DNA of 64,000 nt from Streptomyces hyaluromycini (GTDB taxonomy: Bacteria; Actinomycetota; Actinomycetes; Streptomycetales; Streptomycetaceae), in NCBI RefSeq assembly GCF_002217755.1, contig NZ_BCFL01000016.1, forward strand, positions 540,319-604,318, written 5' to 3'. Made by a program: the position numbers and the translations under genes. The stretch's first letter is position 1; each line of letters starts with the position of its first letter. Below the pieces are notes generated by a model, which worked only from the letters and a program-made list of their open reading frames with translations, was not told the origin of the DNA and searched no databases. This document shows positions 1-8,490 of the stretch, piece by piece.

Positions 1-1316
1 TCGTCCCGGGTCTCCTCGGTCTGCCAGACCATGTCCACGAGCAGCGGCTGCCCGTCGAGCGCCGCACGTACCGCATCGCGCCGGGCTCGCACGCGTTGTC
101 GGGAGCGCATCTCCTGCTTCTCCAGATCCTTCGCCTGCGAGGTGGGCAGCAGGACGGGCTTGGCCTTCCGGTGCGCGCGTTCCAGGTTGGGCACCCGACG
201 AAGGACGGGGCGAAGGCTCTCCTCAAACCAACGGTCGAGGAGCGAACGTTCAAGTGGCATGAGTCCAGTGCCGACGCCGTGCCGACCCATCGCCGTGCTG
301 TGCAGGATGCCTGCGGCAACTCCGTCGCGGCCCTCGATCCAGTCGACCGGTTCGGTGATCAACTCGGTCGGCTTGGGGTAGGCGCGAAGCACGTCAAGTT
401 CGGGCAGCAGGTCGACCAGGCTATGCCGACTCCAGGCAAGCACTCCAAGGCTGCGGTCGAAGGTCAGGGAGTTGGCGGTGAGCCGTCGGCGCGAACCGGC
501 AGCCCCAGGCCAGGGCAGTGGTGCGTCGAGCAGGGCAGTCGCACCTCGGCCCTCTGGCAGCCGTACGGGCGATCCGGTGGCCCAACGGCGGATCCCGTAC
601 GAGACATGCACCCGGAATCGCGCGGCGAACGGCACCGTCTGGAGGGTGATGGTCACCAGACCCGAGTAGTACCAGGCGCGTTTTCCTCGCGTGTACGTCC
701 GTGGCGGCCAGCTGACCAGCTCGACTCCCTGGTCTCGGGTGACCAGCCGGAAGGAGAGGTGGACGCCGTTAAGGTGGAGAGGGCTGGCGGCGAGCCTGGC
801 GCCGATCCACTCGGGCAGCAGGTGGTAGAGCCTCCTGTCAGGCTGTGCCGTGCCACCCGGGGAGATCTCTGCTGCGGTGAGGTCCACAGACTCGTACCGC
901 CACTGCGGGGTGTGCTGGTCGATCAACGCCAGTGCCCGATCCAGAGCCGCCTGGTGGTCGGCCGTACGCTCGGCATCGGAGTCGGCGCCGGGCGGCAGGG
1001 TCATCACCCAGGACACCAGCAGCGGGGCGACCAACTCGGCTGGCATCTCCTCGGACGCGTAGAACCAGGGCGACTCGGCACTGTTTCCGGCTCCCCGCCC
1101 GGTGGCCACTAGGCCCGGGGCTGTGGCCCGAAGCAGGTCATTGAGCTTGCTGATCGGCAGGCCAACCGGTTGTTCCCGGCGACGCCACCGTCGCCGATAA
1201 AGGTCCATGAACTCGGTCCGCCACTCCTCAGGAAAACTCATGACGCGATATTGCTCGGCCCAGGCTCCGGCCTGCGGGTCCGGTTCGTAGGCGGTGGTGC
1301 TGATCAGGCGGTGCAT
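1..1316 (-). CDS. pPIWI-RE (prokaryotic PIWI-like) protein, N-terminal part, runs off left edge
   Basis: About 438 codons are visible, starting at the ATG at 1316 (MHRLISTTAYEPDP). The start overlaps the last 13 bases of the helicase gene, so the two are translationally coupled. The visible part matches, by my recognition, the N-terminal X domain (DUF3962) of pPIWI-RE proteins; the segment LYHLLPEWIGARLAASPLHL followed by a strand-rich stretch ending ELVSWPP near residues 165-205 is the most typical. Family knowledge: these proteins carry a MID-PIWI (RNase H fold) module with conserved Arg and Glu and are predicted to act on nucleic acid in defence together with a DinG-like helicase and a REase-fold protein. 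The MID and PIWI domains lie outside the window, so the R/E signature cannot be checked here. The assignment rests on the X-like N-terminus plus the neighbours. Confidence 0.8.
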   Translation of the reverse strand, partial: MHRLISTTAYEPDPQAGAWAEQYRVMSFPEEWRTEFMDLYRRRWRRREQPVGLPISKLNDLLRATAPGLVATGRGAGNSAESPWFYASEEMPAELVAPLLVSWVMTLPPGADSDAERTADHQAALDRALALIDQHTPQWRYESVDLTAAEISPGGTAQPDRRLYHLLPEWIGARLAASPLHLNGVHLSFRLVTRDQGVELVSWPPRTYTRGKRAWYYSGLVTITLQTVPFAARFRVHVSYGIRRWATGSPVRLPEGRGATALLDAPLPWPGAAGSRRRLTANSLTFDRSLGVLAWSRHSLVDLLPELDVLRAYPKPTELITEPVDWIEGRDGVAAGILHSTAMGRHGVGTGLMPLERSLLDRWFEESLRPVLRRVPNLERAHRKAKPVLLPTSQAKDLEKQEMRSRQRVRARRDAVRAALDGQPLLVDMVWQTEETRD

Positions 1317-4300
1317 GCGGTGTTCCCTTCGTCGGCGAACTGGGTGAGGCAGCGGTCAAGGGCAGCCCACATCGGCCGGTAGAGCGCCTGAACGATGTGC
1401 CGGTCGGCCGCGGGCACAAGATCGTCCGGGGTGAAGTAGGGCTTGAGCACGGCATGGATGCTGTGCAGGAGACTGGTCGTCGGGGTGTCCAGCTGACCTG
1501 GCGACTGGCCGGTGGCCAGGTTGGGCGCGAACGCGGCGTCGACGAATGCGACCCGGGTGGGCACCGCGCCGCGCACGGAGCGGCCGATCACCTGCCAGAT
1601 CAGCACGAGTAGATCCCAGGTGACCTGCTTCCGGTCGTCGTCGCTCAGACGGCTCCAGGCCATGCTTCTGGCCAGTACCCGGTACCACTGAGAACGGGCC
1701 AGGTCCCTGACCTTGCGAGCGCCCAGACCCAGGGTGAGCTCGCCTCGGACCCAGTCGGCGAACTCCCCGCCGTCGATGGCACGCACGATCCAGTCGTTGA
1801 TCGCGTGCACCGCGAGGCCGAGGTCGTCGGGACGCGGGTTGGGCCGAGCGAGGAAGTAGATCGAGCCGATTGCGGCGTGCCGGCGGTCGATATCGAGGAT
1901 GTTGTGTCCGCGTTCCACCGCGAGCAGGGGTGCCACCAAGATCTCGGCACTGGTGTTGGCCAGCGTCTCCACATCGCCGCGGCGCAGAACGGGAGCATGG
2001 TTTTCGTCGTCGCCCGGCCAAGTGCCGGCATCGGGGTCGTCGTCGGACACCAAACGACGGACTCTGCCCCTCCAGCGCTTGTTGAGGGTGTGCAGGGTGT
2101 CCGCCACGAGCTTGGCTTCCTCATAGCTGCCGACAAGCAGGAGGATATGGCGGCGGCTCTCCGGGAGAAGCCTCAGCTCCTCCTGGAGACGGCTGATTCC
2201 GGTGTCGTCCTTACCAAGGGCAATGGCCATTCGGCGCAGGATGGCGGCTCGCTGGTCGAGCGGCTCACCGGAGAGCCGCTCTGCCTCGTTGGGTACCTGG
2301 CAATCGCAAGCCACACGGCACTGACAGTCGTCGCGGACGAACTCGAAGCGGAACTCGCTCTGTTCAGCGATCCGTTTCAGTTCCTTCGGATCCGGCTCGA
2401 TGATCACGCCGATGGGTACCGGGATGTGGTAGCGACTGGAACTCCCGGCCCAGCTGCTGCCCGACATCAGCAGGACGTTGGTGCCGGGCCGACCGTCCAC
2501 CGTCGGCAGGTCAGGCATCGCACGGAGCAGTTCCCGGCCGACCCCGCTACAGCGGAAGAAGCGCAACTCTCCAGTGCGCGCTCCACCGAGGTCCGGGCCT
2601 TCCATCAGGAACTGAAAGCCGATCACATTGCCCATTGGCGCCTCGGGCACCATCGGGCCGTAGTCGAGCGGTCTGCGGTACATCTCATTGAAACCCAGAT
2701 TGAGTGCCGCCGCGACGCGCGGCCACATGGCGTTGATCAGAGAGAGTTTGGGCTCCAGCGCGCTGAGCAACAAAGTGAATTCGAAGCGGGTCATCAGCAG
2801 ATTCAGCCACTGGTCCGGATTCTCTGGCAGGCGGTCCTTCCGCTGACGCCTGGACGTCTTGCGGCTCGTGGCACGCTGCGCAGGTTTCCGCCCCCGCTCA
2901 CCATGGGCGCGGGCGCGTAGCTCCTGGTAGCGCTCCCGGCTCTCGTCGGTCGACTCCAGGAGCGGATCGAGATCGAAGAGGTCGCGGAGCACCTTCTCCA
3001 GCCGACTGCGCGTGTGCTCACGGTAGTTGGTGTGCAGAAGCTCGCTCAGCAGGCCAGTAAGTGCGTTGCCGTCCTCGGGGACCGGGCGCCGGTCGCCGAA
3101 AGGGTTCTCTCGGAAGCCGTCAAGGATCTCGGTCAGTCGGCGTCGCGACTCCCGAAGGGCACGCTCGGCGCCGGACTCCGTCGCCTCGGTCTGAGTGCCG
3201 TCGTAGTCCTCCAGCAACGGGTACCGCTCCTCCAACAGGCGGAGCTGGAGCGTCCAGGCGCTGAAGTAACCCGTCCTGACCCAATCACGCAGGCCGACAT
3301 CGCTGACCAGCATGGCGACCAGACGGTCGGCAGCGGTCTGTGTGGTGTTGACAGCGGCCGACCAGTTCTCGACGTCTCGGTCCGACAGCTGGATCCGTCC
3401 TGCACCGGCCAACTCACGGATGCGATGCTGGTTGACATCGTCGAGGAAGGACCGGGTGTCGGGACCGCCGCCGATCAGCGGGATGCCTGGCGCGAACATC
3501 CGGTCGAGTTGCATCTGGACCCGGTCTGCCTCGTCGACAATCACCAGGTCGCTGCGCCGACAAGCGAGTTCGAGGTAGCGGATGCGCTCATGGTTCTGGA
3601 CGTGTGGCACCGCCGAGTCGATCAGGCTGGGGGGTGTGGCGACCCAGACAGCCGCATCGACCAGTTCGCGGGCGCCGTGATGACGGGGGCAGCCCGACCA
3701 GAACGGGCAGGCCACCCGGCGCCGTACCCACAGGTCGTCCGCGTAATCGCCACGGCTGCCGGGCGGTTGCAGCCTGGTGCACGGCGCCTCGCCGAAACCC
3801 AGCAGGTCGTGGGCGAGTTGGCCATCCGTGCGCCGCAACGCGTTCAGGACGCAGGACGTGCTCAGGTACGCGAACCCAGCGTCGTCGTGGGCGAGCAGAT
3901 TGCGCGCGCCACGACCGACCAGTCGCCGGTGCAGCCGTTCAGCGTGCTGTTGACGGCCCGTCGCGCCGAGCACCGGGGCGGCCGAACCCGGGACGTACGT
4001 GTTGTACAGCTGAACCAGTTTGAGCTGCTCGGCGACGTCCCCAACGACGACGGTCGTCCGATGGCCCCGCTTGGCCAGGTGCACGGCCAACACGTCTCGC
4101 AGAGTGCTCTTGCCGGCACCGACGATGCCCAGCAGATGCTGGATCCCCGCTACCTCGAAAGTGTCCGCGCATTCGAACCTCCCGGCTTGGCGTGTGAAAA
4201 GGTGAATCGCATCCAGCCGTCCGGCCCAATTCTCGGACTTCACCGAGTCCATGAACTCCGCGGTCCTCACCAGGTCGTCCCACTGGAAGGTCAGCGGCTC

Positions 4301-4873
4301 ACCCCCGTTCGCCGGGTGCGCCGCGAGGTCATGGCCGATCGGTGGCGGAAGGGTTTGTTCGGGGAACTGGACGGTGGTCAGATGCCGACCGATCGGGAAG
4401 GCATGTCGGCCGGCCTTCGCGAACGCCAAGGGCCGTCCGGCAAACACCGGTGCCTCGCGCAGCAGCAGCTCGTAGGTCTCCCAACGGTCCGGCGCCACAG
4501 ACAACGAGGAGCGCCGGACGGCCGGAAGGCCCGGATCGGCAACCTCGTAGGCACGGAGCTGGCGGTCAAGCCGCTGGTACTCCTCAAGCGCCTCGGTCCA
4601 GGCCAGACGACGGCCCCAGGTCCATAGTGTGTGCCGGGCCGTGCGGAGGGTTCGTTGCCCGGCCGCATCTACGGCTTCCCAGGCCCACGCGAACGGGTAC
4701 CCGCTGAAGAGCGTCCAGGCATCCGCTGCCGGCGCGCCGACAGCAAATCGCTCCTGGAGGAGGAGACCGACCTCGATCTCACAAAGGGAGACCAACCGGG
4801 CTCTCTTCAGCTGCGGTGCGGCTTTCAACAGCCAGTCGACCACCTCACCCAGCGACTGGGCGGTGCTACGCAT
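1304..4873 (-). CDS. DinG/XPD-type Fe-S helicase of the pPIWI-RE island
   Basis: A 1189-aa superfamily 2 helicase. Walker A is GIVGAGKS (residues 249-256) and Walker B is DEAD (447-450). Four cysteines between them (C341, C365, C389, C395) are placed as in the 4Fe-4S domain of XPD/DinG helicases. Motif VI is QVIGR (1094-1098). The first ~240 residues are non-helicase and correspond by position to the Z-type domain fused to helicases of pPIWI-RE islands (family knowledge, moderate certainty). A basic Arg/Lys-rich stretch lies near residue 680. The ATG at 4873 has a GAGGAGG ribosome binding site and overlaps the upstream gene by 8 nt. The expected role is ATP-dependent 5'-3' unwinding of DNA or R-loops to feed the PIWI-RE protein. 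No frameshift was seen. Confidence 0.85.
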   Translation of the reverse strand: MRSTAQSLGEVVDWLLKAAPQLKRARLVSLCEIEVGLLLQERFAVGAPAADAWTLFSGYPFAWAWEAVDAAGQRTLRTARHTLWTWGRRLAWTEALEEYQRLDRQLRAYEVADPGLPAVRRSSLSVAPDRWETYELLLREAPVFAGRPLAFAKAGRHAFPIGRHLTTVQFPEQTLPPPIGHDLAAHPANGGEPLTFQWDDLVRTAEFMDSVKSENWAGRLDAIHLFTRQAGRFECADTFEVAGIQHLLGIVGAGKSTLRDVLAVHLAKRGHRTTVVVGDVAEQLKLVQLYNTYVPGSAAPVLGATGRQQHAERLHRRLVGRGARNLLAHDDAGFAYLSTSCVLNALRRTDGQLAHDLLGFGEAPCTRLQPPGSRGDYADDLWVRRRVACPFWSGCPRHHGARELVDAAVWVATPPSLIDSAVPHVQNHERIRYLELACRRSDLVIVDEADRVQMQLDRMFAPGIPLIGGGPDTRSFLDDVNQHRIRELAGAGRIQLSDRDVENWSAAVNTTQTAADRLVAMLVSDVGLRDWVRTGYFSAWTLQLRLLEERYPLLEDYDGTQTEATESGAERALRESRRRLTEILDGFRENPFGDRRPVPEDGNALTGLLSELLHTNYREHTRSRLEKVLRDLFDLDPLLESTDESRERYQELRARAHGERGRKPAQRATSRKTSRRQRKDRLPENPDQWLNLLMTRFEFTLLLSALEPKLSLINAMWPRVAAALNLGFNEMYRRPLDYGPMVPEAPMGNVIGFQFLMEGPDLGGARTGELRFFRCSGVGRELLRAMPDLPTVDGRPGTNVLLMSGSSWAGSSSRYHIPVPIGVIIEPDPKELKRIAEQSEFRFEFVRDDCQCRVACDCQVPNEAERLSGEPLDQRAAILRRMAIALGKDDTGISRLQEELRLLPESRRHILLLVGSYEEAKLVADTLHTLNKRWRGRVRRLVSDDDPDAGTWPGDDENHAPVLRRGDVETLANTSAEILVAPLLAVERGHNILDIDRRHAAIGSIYFLARPNPRPDDLGLAVHAINDWIVRAIDGGEFADWVRGELTLGLGARKVRDLARSQWYRVLARSMAWSRLSDDDRKQVTWDLLVLIWQVIGRSVRGAVPTRVAFVDAAFAPNLATGQSPGQLDTPTTSLLHSIHAVLKPYFTPDDLVPAADRHIVQALYRPMWAALDRCLTQFADEGNTACTA

Positions 4874-5927
4874 GATTCCTCCTCGCTCGGCCGGTCGGCT
4901 TCGGCGTGGTGAACTCGCTCGCGGACATCAGGCGCACCCGTGCGTCGGCAGGCATCGCACGGTCGAAGTCCTGCCGGTACCCGGGGCGCGCCGCAAGCTT
5001 GTCTGGGACTACGACGTCAAGAGGTCCGCCGAGCCGGGCAGCGACATCCGCTGCCCGCAGGGCGGCTGGAGCGGGCTGTTCCCTGTCGTGGACCTGAAAG
5101 GTGAGGAGTGTCCCGTCGTGGCCGACGACGCGGTGGACGCCCAGGCCCAGCGGGAGCAACTGGGCCTGCGATGCGAGACGGGAACGGACGGTATGTTCGG
5201 TGCGGCCGGGGAGCGCCAGGAAAAGCCTGAGCCCGAACGGCAGAGCCAGGGCGTGCCCGAGCTGTTGCGACGATTCGAATTCGCGGTCCCCCGGTGGACA
5301 ACCGCCCTCGCACCAGGGACCGGCCCTCGTCACGGGCTTGGCAAGCAACAGACAGCTCTTGCAGCGGTGCACCAGCCCGTCGATCGGGAAGCGGTCCGGC
5401 AGGGGGCCGTAGAGGTCTTTGACCAGCTTCCAAGTCTGAGCCACAGTCGGCTGGAGCATCTCCATCGGGTCGAACCGGAAGATGACAGGCCGCTTGATGA
5501 GGAAGTCACGGCACAGGCCGAACCGCTCCACGGTGCCGCAGGTATCAGCGAGTTCAGCGAGCAGGGTCTCGGCCTCCTGCTCCAGCATGCCGCGCGGGCC
5601 ATGGGAGGCCAGTTCGGCGCAGGTCAGGGTCGGCTCGCGCGCCGCGGGATCGATCAGGCGGGCATCGTCGGTGAAGAAACCGCTTGGCAATGTCATCGGC
5701 CATTCCGACAGCCCTCGTTCCCTGCACCAAGACAGCAACTCCGGCACTCCGAGGGGCACCGGTTGTCCATGCGTCAGCCCCACCAGCACCACGCGGTCCA
5801 GAGCCAGCTGGAGGCTCGCCGGGTACGGCAGCCGGAATGCCGACGACCGGTCCACTGAGGTCAGTTCGATCACACCACGGGCCACCTCCGCGAGGAGGTC
5901 AACGTCCGTCCACTCATCGCCACTCAC
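4866..5927 (-). CDS. REase-fold partner protein of the pPIWI-RE island, probably catalytically degenerate
   Basis: A 353-aa protein. I chose the GTG at 5927 because it forms a GTGA overlap with the stop of the upstream nuclease gene. A Cys cluster around residues 200-225 (CKSC, then WCEGGC) looks like a zinc ribbon. The C-terminal half has the layout of the REase protein that accompanies pPIWI-RE proteins: RLFLALPGRTE, a helix, then strands, then DVVVPDKL. Where an active enzyme would have an Asp-x-Lys strand, this one reads TFQVHDREQ, so I infer that the nuclease site is lost or unusual. It could instead be the distinct Y-type domain of these islands. It likely acts as a structural or DNA-binding member of the complex. 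Its place between the nuclease and helicase genes supports a shared function. Confidence 0.65.
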   Translation of the reverse strand: MSGDEWTDVDLLAEVARGVIELTSVDRSSAFRLPYPASLQLALDRVVLVGLTHGQPVPLGVPELLSWCRERGLSEWPMTLPSGFFTDDARLIDPAAREPTLTCAELASHGPRGMLEQEAETLLAELADTCGTVERFGLCRDFLIKRPVIFRFDPMEMLQPTVAQTWKLVKDLYGPLPDRFPIDGLVHRCKSCLLLAKPVTRAGPWCEGGCPPGDREFESSQQLGHALALPFGLRLFLALPGRTEHTVRSRLASQAQLLPLGLGVHRVVGHDGTLLTFQVHDREQPAPAALRAADVAARLGGPLDVVVPDKLAARPGYRQDFDRAMPADARVRLMSASEFTTPKPTGRARRNHA

Positions 5928-7498
5928 GGGCTTGCCCCCGCTCCATCCCCCTGCGGCTGCCGTGCAGAGCACCATCTAGCCACTTCACAGGTGGCGCACT
6001 CGGGACCGGGGACGGCCTCGAAGAGCGTCTCCGCGTGCCAGCCCGAAACTTGCTCACGCAGCACCGATTCGGCAGCGGCCTGGGTCTCCGGAGCAGACGG
6101 GTCGAGGATGCGCAGATCGACGCCTCCGGGGTGCAGCAGTTCCAGTTCGACCCGTCCTCCGGCCTGCGGCCTGGGCAGCACGCCACCGCCGATGATCCGG
6201 ACGCCCAGGGCCAGTTGAGGGTAGGTAGCCAGTATGTTGCGGCGCGTCCGGTCACTGGCGGAGGTCTTGGTCTCCCGCCAGACCCAGGAGCCCGCGTCCC
6301 GGTACAGCAGGTCGGGCTCCGCCAGGACCAGCAAGTCCGCCGCTGTGTCGTCGAACACCAGCCTGGGCTCAGTCTGGATCTCCGATCGCGGTTCAGCCGT
6401 ACGGAGTGGGCACACTTCTGCGTGATGACGCAATAGCTCGGCCCCGAGCTGCCGCTCCTCGTCGGGAAGTCGGTAGCCCTCAGGCACCCAGTCCACCGGG
6501 ATCTCGGGGGTACACGACTTATGCGGACGTCGGCCATGCCGCTCGGCGAGGAACGCGTGGACCGCCCGCCCACGCTCGACGGCTGCACTCCGCTCCACGG
6601 TGTCATCGGCTGGGATCCGAAGGCCGCGCAGATAGCTCCGGGCCGGACAACCCTGGTGCCCCCGCCCTGTGGTCGAGGACCAACTGCGTCGTGGCCGGCT
6701 CAGATCGGCTAGCCCGAGCAGCCCTTCGGCCCTTGGAAGTGCCGGGCAGACGGGCGCGGCGGTACACGCAGTGCATGCAGTACCGGGGCGGTACTCCTGG
6801 CTGTCGAGCAGTGCGCGTACGGCCGGCGCCCCGGCGGCCCGGTACAAGGCCAACGCCTCGTCCCGAGTGCCGTCGAAAATCGTGTCCGTTCGGCCGTCGG
6901 AGAGCGCGAACTGGATAACCTTGATCCGTTCGAGCCGGGGATCGAAATTCCCCTCCGCCACGACCAATGCAGCCACGGCGCGCTCCGCCGCACTGCGCTT
7001 ACGAAGCCGGTTGACCGGCAGGCGTAGCTCACGCAGGCGACCGTCGCCGTGCTCTAAGCAGCGTCCCCATGCTGTGATCCGGTACTCCACAGTGCCCCGG
7101 CCGTCGCTGCTCGGGCGATGGTACCTGTATACCCAAGGGCGAGGGGTCAGTCGGAGGTTCGGATCCGCAGGGAACGCCTCCTGGTACATCCGGAGCGCAT
7201 GCTCGGTCCACCGCTGTACGCCGTCGTGCAGCGGACGCCGCCGACCACCGCGGGGCGCGCTCGGCGGCGGCTCATTCACCGGCCATTCGAGTTTGTCAGC
7301 CGCGTCCATGAAGGGGCCGTTGGGGAACGGGTTCAGCATCTCGGGCTTCCAAACGGCCCGCTCGCGCGGCCGTAGTCCGCGAGCTCTGAACACATCGGAC
7401 GCCGGGCATCGGTACCGCTCCGGACCGAACATGCCGAGGCGTACCTCAATGACGTCGGAATCCCCAACCAGGCCGTCAGGGGGCCAACTCGCTGCCAT
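5924..7498 (-). CDS. Fe-S PD-(D/E)XK nuclease with two tandem Cas4/AddB-like halves
   Basis: A 524-aa protein, first gene of the pPIWI-RE operon. The ATG at 7498 has GAGG 6-7 nt upstream; a more upstream ATG at 7576 would overlap the kinase gene. The C-terminal half shows a full Cas4/AddB-type signature: C284 (GCPARSYL), D396 (EPDLLY), E409-x-K411 (RETKT), a YPQLALG motif near 426-432, and C501-x2-C504-x5-C510. The N-terminal half repeats the pattern with C31 (RCPASDVFR) and C242-x2-C245-x5-C251, but no clear catalytic E-x-K. I infer a tandem duplication in which the second half is active and both could hold a 4Fe-4S cluster. Its expected role is exonuclease or DNA end processing in defence. 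The link to the pPIWI-RE genes is by operon structure only. Confidence 0.75.
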   Translation of the reverse strand: MAASWPPDGLVGDSDVIEVRLGMFGPERYRCPASDVFRARGLRPRERAVWKPEMLNPFPNGPFMDAADKLEWPVNEPPPSAPRGGRRRPLHDGVQRWTEHALRMYQEAFPADPNLRLTPRPWVYRYHRPSSDGRGTVEYRITAWGRCLEHGDGRLRELRLPVNRLRKRSAAERAVAALVVAEGNFDPRLERIKVIQFALSDGRTDTIFDGTRDEALALYRAAGAPAVRALLDSQEYRPGTACTACTAAPVCPALPRAEGLLGLADLSRPRRSWSSTTGRGHQGCPARSYLRGLRIPADDTVERSAAVERGRAVHAFLAERHGRRPHKSCTPEIPVDWVPEGYRLPDEERQLGAELLRHHAEVCPLRTAEPRSEIQTEPRLVFDDTAADLLVLAEPDLLYRDAGSWVWRETKTSASDRTRRNILATYPQLALGVRIIGGGVLPRPQAGGRVELELLHPGGVDLRILDPSAPETQAAAESVLREQVSGWHAETLFEAVPGPECATCEVARWCSARQPQGDGAGASP

Positions 7499-7575
7499 AA
7501 TACCCTCACTTCTCTGAGCCCCGGGGCGTGTGATCGAGCCGACCGGGGGTTCCCTTCTGGCATGGAGCGGATGCA
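7499..7575. promoter_or_regulatory. Divergent promoter region, pPIWI-RE operon / Ser-Thr kinase
   Basis: This 77-bp gap separates two diverging start codons and must hold both sets of initiation signals, including GAGG at about 7505-7508 for the minus-strand gene and GGAG at 7564-7567 for the kinase. No convincing -35/-10 pair stands out. The short shared region suggests coordinated control of kinase and defence genes. Confidence 0.5.
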
Positions 7576-8469
7576 TTGCTTCCTGGAACTCTTCTTGACG
7601 GCCGTTACCGGATTTTGCGAAGGCTCGGCCATGGCGGTGAGGGTGAGATCTTCGTCGCTCGGGACGAGCACCTCCGCCAGGACGTGGCGGTCAAATCGCA
7701 ATTCCCCCGCACCTTCGAATCGACAACCAGCTACTCCTATTTCGGTCGGCATCTGGACGAGGAACTAGAACGACTTCGATTCATGTCGAACGTGCCAGGA
7801 ATCCCGGAGGTGTTGGGGAACGGCCGCTATGGGTGGAGCAAACGCCGGTACATCGTGATGGAACTCGTCGAGGGCATCACGGTTGCGTCGTGGATCAACG
7901 AGCACCATCCCGTTCCAGCCGCTGCAGCGGTGTCGGTTGTCGCACAGCTCTGCGAGATTCTGAAAGGCGTGCACGCAGAGAGGTATGTCCACCGGGACGT
8001 CACACCGAACAACGTGATGATGCAATCCGACGGCCGGGTCCGGCTGCTGGACGTGGGCATCTCTGTCCCGGTCGGAGAGGTGAACGCCGATCCTCGCGGC
8101 ACTCTCGGATACGCCGCTCCGGAGCAGTACGACCCGGCCTCAGTACTCACCCCACAGGCCGATGTCTTCTCCCTCGGTGCAATGTTGTTCGCGATGACCG
8201 TGTCAGAGTTGCCGTACAGCGGCCGGGAGAGTCCGCCCGAGGACACCGCCTCAGCCTTCCCAGAGGACTTCCGTGCCGAGATCCCCGGCACACTCTGGAG
8301 TCTCGCGCTCGCCATGGTCTCGGTCGATCCGCACGAGCGGCCGAACGGCGTGGCCGAGGTGTTGGGCTATCTACGGCCGATACTGCCCACGCCTGGCTCC
8401 GCCTCGTCCCCGAAGGCCACCCGTCCCGACCCGACGGCCCCGTACCGGCTCGGACTGTCCGGATCGTGA
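7576..8469 (+). CDS. Cytoplasmic serine/threonine protein kinase
   Basis: A 297-aa protein starting at TTG. The frame is closed by a stop at 7531 and no ATG or GTG lies in frame; GGAG at 7564-7567 fits the TTG. It has a complete Hanks-type kinase domain: glycine loop RLGHGGEG near 17-23, K40 in VAVK, catalytic HRD at 139-141, DVG at 159-161 in place of the usual DFG, and APEQ after it. The chain ends soon after the kinase fold with a Pro/Ala/Thr-rich tail of about 25 residues. There is no membrane segment, PASTA or beta-propeller domain, unlike AfsK or PknB. It lies 77 bp from the pPIWI-RE operon and convergent to an AfsR-like regulator, so phosphorylation of that regulator is a reasonable but unproven guess. 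Confidence 0.9.
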   Translation: MLPGTLLDGRYRILRRLGHGGEGEIFVARDEHLRQDVAVKSQFPRTFESTTSYSYFGRHLDEELERLRFMSNVPGIPEVLGNGRYGWSKRRYIVMELVEGITVASWINEHHPVPAAAAVSVVAQLCEILKGVHAERYVHRDVTPNNVMMQSDGRVRLLDVGISVPVGEVNADPRGTLGYAAPEQYDPASVLTPQADVFSLGAMLFAMTVSELPYSGRESPPEDTASAFPEDFRAEIPGTLWSLALAMVSVDPHERPNGVAEVLGYLRPILPTPGSASSPKATRPDPTAPYRLGLSGS

Positions 8470-8490
8470 TCCTCTCTTGAGAACTCGCTG

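Noticed and set aside
96..1112. 338-codon plus-strand frame at the left edge
   Set aside because: The minus strand reads through the same region as a coherent protein with pPIWI-RE-type sequence and coupling to the helicase gene.
5924..7498. Cas4 of a CRISPR system
   Set aside because: The signature residues are shared by Cas4, AddB and RecB-type nucleases; no array or other cas gene is present, and the neighbours are pPIWI-RE genes.
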